This document shows, in pieces, positions 60,842-64,000 of a DNA stretch of 64,000 nt; the first letter of the stretch is position 1; every line of letters begins with the position of its first letter. A program made the position numbers and the translations under genes. The stretch spans positions 124,001 through 188,000 of the forward strand of contig NZ_WIXL01000003.1 in NCBI RefSeq assembly GCF_010993955.1, written 5' to 3'. Origin of the DNA: Oceanobacillus halotolerans. Its GTDB lineage: Bacteria; Bacillota; Bacilli; Bacillales; Amphibacillaceae. Below the pieces are notes generated by a model. The model was not told where the DNA came from, made no database searches, and worked only from the letters and a program-made list of their open reading frames with translations.

Positions 60842-61843
60842 ATGGAAACTGAACACAAAGTTAGACTAACATCAGCGGAAATTTCAACGCTATGGAATGC
60901 CTATATCAATAATTCAATGTCAATCTGTATGCTTCGTTATTTTAACAATAAGGTAGAAGATAAAGAAATTAAGTCACTTATTGAACGTACATTAGAAATA
61001 TCACAAAAGTCCCTCTCTAAGATTAAAGACATATTTAGAGAAGAAAACTATCCAATCCCGATAGGCTTTACTGACAAGGATGTAAATCTAGAGGCACCTC
61101 GTTTATTCTCAGATGAATTTTTTTTACATTACATTGATCAAATGACAAAGCCAGGATTTACCGCCTACGGTTTTGCCGCTGCAATCGTTTCTCGGCTTGA
61201 CATTCAAGCATTATTTAACGAGTTTATTCAGGATACGATCGAGACAAATAAACGGGTAAAAAAAATGGCACTGGAAAAGGGCGTTCATTTACGGCCACCT
61301 CATATGAATAAACCGAAGGAACCGGAGTATGTCAATAAACAGAGCTTCCTTACAGGCTGGTTTGGAAATCGGAAACCACTACTTGGTATTGAGATTACGC
61401 AATGTTTCCATGACCTTCAAGCCAACGCGATTGGGAAAGCGTTGATCACCGGATTTGCCCAAACAGCAGAAACAAAAGATGTACGTGATTATTTTAAACG
61501 TGGGAAAGAAATCTCCAACAAACATATCAAAGTAATTACTACTATCTTAACAGAGGAGGATATTCCTGTTCCCCGTAATTGGGATGATGAAGTAATCAGT
61601 TCAACAGAAGCGCCATTTTCAGATAAATTAATGATATTTCATGTTTCTTTTTTAAGTCAAATTAGTATCGGGAACTACGGAACCTCCATTTCACAAAGTA
61701 CGAGGCGTGATTTAATAACCCATTTGACTCGGCTAATGGGTGAAATCGGCCAATATGTAGAAGATGGTGCAAATTTAATGATTAAACATGGATGGTTAGA
61801 GCAACCACCAAAATCGGTGGATAAAAATGATATTATCAAATAG
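60842..61843 (+). CDS. DUF3231 family protein (duplicated ferritin-like domain)
   Basis: A 333-residue protein built from two similar halves (about residues 8-160 and 175-320), each a helical bundle of the DUF3231 type. Repeated segments such as LTSAEISTLWNAYINNSMS and EITQCFHDLQANAIGKALI show the duplication. Members are common in spore-forming Bacillaceae and may be coat- or membrane-associated (for example YnfE-like); the function is unknown. GGAGAG precedes the ATG. Monocistronic. Confidence 0.87.
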   Translation: METEHKVRLTSAEISTLWNAYINNSMSICMLRYFNNKVEDKEIKSLIERTLEISQKSLSKIKDIFREENYPIPIGFTDKDVNLEAPRLFSDEFFLHYIDQMTKPGFTAYGFAAAIVSRLDIQALFNEFIQDTIETNKRVKKMALEKGVHLRPPHMNKPKEPEYVNKQSFLTGWFGNRKPLLGIEITQCFHDLQANAIGKALITGFAQTAETKDVRDYFKRGKEISNKHIKVITTILTEEDIPVPRNWDDEVISSTEAPFSDKLMIFHVSFLSQISIGNYGTSISQSTRRDLITHLTRLMGEIGQYVEDGANLMIKHGWLEQPPKSVDKNDIIK

Positions 61844-61867
61844 GACAGCTTCAAGAAAGCTGTCCTA
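61841..61867 (+). terminator. Hairpin overlapping the DUF3231 stop codon
   Basis: TAGGACAGCTT and AAGCTGTCCTA form an 11-base stem starting at the stop codon. A T-run is missing, so efficiency is uncertain. Confidence 0.5.
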
Positions 61868-61880
61868 ACGTGTGTACGAT

Positions 61881-62083
61881 CTAGCCATCTTCTTTCTTTT
61901 TATTATAATCAATACTATCCCAAGCCCATCTAACAAACATTAAAAAAACACCGTAAAAACTGCTTGTAACCCTCGTCCAGTCCAGTCAATGGTTTCCCTT
62001 TGTATATAATCCCAGGGGGTGATATAACTAATCATTAATGCAGCAGCTAAGACAATAGGGGAATACTTTCGAACAAGCTTCAT
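61881..62083 (-). pseudogene. Small membrane protein gene with frameshift at a T7 tract
   Basis: From ATG 62083 (behind AAGGAG) the frame reads MKLVRKYSPIVLAAALMISY and on to a TAA at 61940-61942, giving 47 residues. The stop follows directly after seven T (A7 on the plus strand, 61942-61948). With one extra T the frame continues as LMFVRWAWDSIDYNKKKEDG to a TAG at 61881, giving 67 residues with a second hydrophobic part and charged tail. The longer product looks more natural. Confidence 0.6.
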
Positions 62084-62238
62084 GATTAAAACTCCTTACT
62101 TTTGTTCTATGTATTATTACGTTTTAGAGACCTGATTTGATTCACGGACAGGCACCAATCCAGTAGTAAATCATGATTCATTCATTAAATAAATCCTATT
62201 ACACAAACTAATCCCAAACGAAAATGGAGGTTTTTTTC

Positions 62239-62445
62239 ATGACGGAAAATAACGGAACACGTATAGAAGCACTGAAAGAACAGGCTCGTCGTTCTGGGTT
62301 GTCTTATAATGAAGCAAAAGAATTTATTGCGAAAACTACAGGAGGAAAGGGAACGAATATCTACAGCGATACGGATGTGGAAGAAGTGAAAAGAAAGAAT
62401 CAACAATCCAAAAGCAATAAGCACAACCTAAACCAACCTAACTAA
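62239..62445 (+). CDS. Small hydrophilic protein, possibly gamma-type SASP-like
   Basis: A 68-residue basic protein. Its C-terminal part, SDTDVEEVKRKNQQSKSNK, recalls the repeated unit of gamma-type small acid-soluble spore proteins (TEFASETDVQ... with AxxVKxxNxQ). The N-terminal half (ALKEQARRSGLSYNEAKEFI) does not fit. The resemblance is by eye and may be misleading. GGAGG at 62226 sits before a T-rich spacer and the ATG at 62239. Confidence 0.5.
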   Translation: MTENNGTRIEALKEQARRSGLSYNEAKEFIAKTTGGKGTNIYSDTDVEEVKRKNQQSKSNKHNLNQPN

Positions 62446-62476
62446 ATTCGACAAAATTCGGGGAGTGACAGGCACC
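62446..62476. repeat. GTGACAGGCACC motif, copy 4
   Basis: TTCGACAAAATTCGGGGA followed by GTGACAGGCACC, immediately after the preceding stop codon. A partial copy (GGACAGGCACC) is at 62146-62156. Confidence 0.65.
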
Positions 62477-62481
62477 AAAAC

Positions 62482-62775
62482 CTACTCCCCGATTTTTTCT
62501 AACCACTCCCGCAATTTCTTTTTCGGATAATATACTTCTTGATTTAACGTAATGTGCGGGACATCTGGATATTCTTGTAACAATGCTTTGGCATCTTTTT
62601 TAGAAACACCCATGAAGGAATGAACATCACTTTCTTTGATCAACTCGTGTTCCTCCTCTTCGAATAATTTTTCCAATGAGTAGGAAGTTGCACCAGGATT
62701 TTGAAAGTTTCTCAATCCATCTCCAATAAAATAACCAGCAACTGCAATCCCTATTGCCAAAAACAGTAAATCCAT
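62482..62775 (-). CDS. Membrane-anchored protein with excisionase-like C-terminal domain
   Basis: A 97-residue protein. A single N-terminal membrane helix (DLLFLAIGIAVAGYFIG) is followed by an acidic linker and a C-terminal part, VSKKDAKALLQEYPDVPHIT and VYYPKKKLREWLEK, with the form of a small winged-helix DNA-binding (excisionase/MerR-like) domain. A membrane-tethered DNA-binding protein is unusual. ATG at 62775 has AGGAG. The function is unknown. Confidence 0.65.
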   Translation of the reverse strand: MDLLFLAIGIAVAGYFIGDGLRNFQNPGATSYSLEKLFEEEEHELIKESDVHSFMGVSKKDAKALLQEYPDVPHITLNQEVYYPKKKLREWLEKIGE

Positions 62776-62817
62776 ATGTATTCTCCTCACCAAACTAACT
62801 CTATTATGTAGAAATGT

Positions 62818-63219
62818 TTAATAATCAAACTCAAAATTATCTATCAAGTATTCTTCTTCTGTTTCAATTACTTCAAATCTGATCCATCTATATTCTCCTG
62901 TTGTATCGTGAAATCGAATTGTACCAGTCAACGCTCCAATATCATCTAACCAAACACCATCGTTTTCATTATAGTCTTCATCATATTCATACCATTTACT
63001 TTCGGCGAGATTTACGTATTCCTCTTGTGAAATTTTTGCTTGTAGATCTTCACTAAACAAGTCATATTGCTCCTCAAATTGCTTGTTCTGAAATTGTTCC
63101 CAATACGTTTCTAGCGTTAACTCTGGGGATGGGTCTTGTTCTTTTTCGCCCCCTTCAAAAATTTCTGCAGATACTAATACAATGAATACAACAAATAATC
63201 CTATGACTACTTTTTTCAA
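62818..63219 (-). CDS. Secreted or membrane-anchored acidic protein, hypothetical
   Basis: A 133-residue protein. The N-terminal signal-like helix (KKVVIGLFVVFIVLVSAEI) is followed by a strongly acidic domain that resembles NTF2/DUF4878-type stress domains (LETYWEQFQNKQFEEQYDLF). The start is TTG at 63219 behind AGGGATG. The function is unknown. It may share a transcript with the gene at 62482. Confidence 0.65.
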   Translation of the reverse strand: MKKVVIGLFVVFIVLVSAEIFEGGEKEQDPSPELTLETYWEQFQNKQFEEQYDLFSEDLQAKISQEEYVNLAESKWYEYDEDYNENDGVWLDDIGALTGTIRFHDTTGEYRWIRFEVIETEEEYLIDNFEFDY

Positions 63220-63658
63220 CTACATCATCCCTAACTAATTTTATTATGTGTTATCAACAAAAAAAGATTTTATCAATTAGATGGCATCGAAATTTGAATT
63301 AGAATCTATCGATATACTGCTTGTCTCGGTCGAATGCACCTAATTGGTACTCAAATATGTAAAATAAACTAACCTGGGTATATTTCTCTTACTTCTACCA
63401 TTTCCTTCTGATTCCTCCTCTCTCTGTTATTATAAATCATTAAGTAATAGATTCAATGAAAACTAGAGTCAAATAGTAATTAGACGACTCTCAAAAAGAT
63501 ATGATAGAGCTGTTAGTAAAAGATGGTTCATTAAGGAGCATATTACCAACCATTGGTCTGCCCTGTTTTGGTTAAACCTTAACAAAATCATGTAATCCCG
63601 ACGTGCGATTCAATAAATGTTTTATTTTAATCTGTTTGTGTAATCTTTTCCTTTATAG
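63220..63658. other. Intergenic stretch without recognised gene
   Basis: About 440 bases of AT-rich sequence. No open frame with a binding site and no strong hairpin were found by eye on either strand. Confidence 0.4.
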
Positions 63659-63990
63659 AGGATGTTCAAAAAGTCCAGTAAAAATGACACATCTAATTTC
63701 TTCGTTGGCTTGCATATCCGCTCCTTGGAAAAGAACTACACTTTTCCTGCGTGCGAAGTAGATTCGGGAGCATTCCTTGTGCTCACGTATTAATTGCATA
63801 CGCTCCGCTGCCGAGAGCTTCGCCGCCTCGAACTTTCGACTCGACAGGACGTGCTAGTATTGGCGTCGTCACAGGACGTGATGGTTTTAGCCAGTGAGAC
63901 TCGACAGGACGTTAGCGTGAGGCGTTGCAACAGGACCCCTGAGACTTTTGCCGACTCGGTCCTTTCTATCCTCCTTTTTGAACACGCACT
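63659..63990. repeat. MITE-like dispersed repeat, copy 3 (with insertions)
   Basis: Ends GAGGATGTTCAAAAAGTCC and CCTCCTTTTTGAACACGC match the copies at 7867 and 18747. This copy is longer (332 bp), with an extra segment near 63720-63780 (CTCCTTGGAAAAGAACTACAC and following) and two ACAGGACGT modules (about 63842-63893 and 63902-63935). TTATAGA flanks the element on both sides. Confidence 0.8.
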
Positions 63991-64000
63991 TATAGATATA

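Overview
The window is about 64 kb of low-GC DNA from a spore-forming, probably salt-adapted member of the Bacillaceae (Oceanobacillus/Virgibacillus-like; inferred, not tested by database search). Grounds: strong GGAGG-type ribosome binding sites, frequent GTG and TTG starts, spore-associated small proteins (an SspO-like protein, a YjcZ-type peptide, a possible gamma-type SASP), two very acidic glycine-betaine-type binding lipoproteins, Bce-type antimicrobial peptide detoxification genes, DUF1659/DUF2922/YvrJ small genes, and the long palindromic intergenic repeats common in this family. No rRNA, tRNA, CRISPR, prophage or transposase gene is visible.

Layout. 0-1 kb: SLAP-domain protein and an acetyltransferase. 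2-7.5 kb: a probable amino/imino-acid catabolic operon (FAD oxidoreductase, ornithine-cyclodeaminase-like protein, small membrane protein, Na+/solute symporter) divergent from a CdaR/PucR-type activator. 8-16 kb: RNase H-like protein, DUF805, DinB, hemolysin III-type protein, nagAB, NERD protein and small spore genes. 16-20 kb: mvaS, a betaine-type binding lipoprotein, and DUF1659/DUF2922/YvrJ. 20-26 kb: nucleotidyltransferase, GNAT, then an operon of two COG1228 amidohydrolases around a polytopic membrane protein. 26-29.5 kb: DrrAB-like ABC exporter and a second betaine-type lipoprotein. 29.8-34.4 kb: complete BceRS-BceAB-like module. 34-44 kb: endonuclease/phosphatase-fold protein, small membrane proteins, kinase-like protein, formamidase-like protein, M42 peptidase, flavin reductase. 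44-53 kb: coiled-coil, PIN-domain and many small membrane proteins, an XRE regulator with its partner, and a truncated AAA ATPase. 53-57 kb: PhzF-like protein and an ssuABC sulfonate importer without ssuD. 57-63 kb: DUF3267, YbjQ, a PadR/DUF2812 pair, DUF3231 and small genes, several of them broken.

The most unusual content is intergenic. At least six repeat families are interspersed: (i) a structured element with compensatory base changes in its stems, (ii) a roughly 210-330 bp element with GTTCAAAAAG-type inverted termini, (iii) long Bacillaceae palindromes that carry smaller modules inserted within them in both orientations, (iv) a short hairpin repeat, (v) three arrays of a degenerate unit repeated at 21 bp (two helical turns) around TGCACGA, and (vi) a short GTGACAGGCACC-tailed motif. 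Several genes look freshly degraded: a nonsense codon, a T7-tract frameshift, a truncated ATPase, and two genes whose best-placed start is a non-canonical ATT or GTT.
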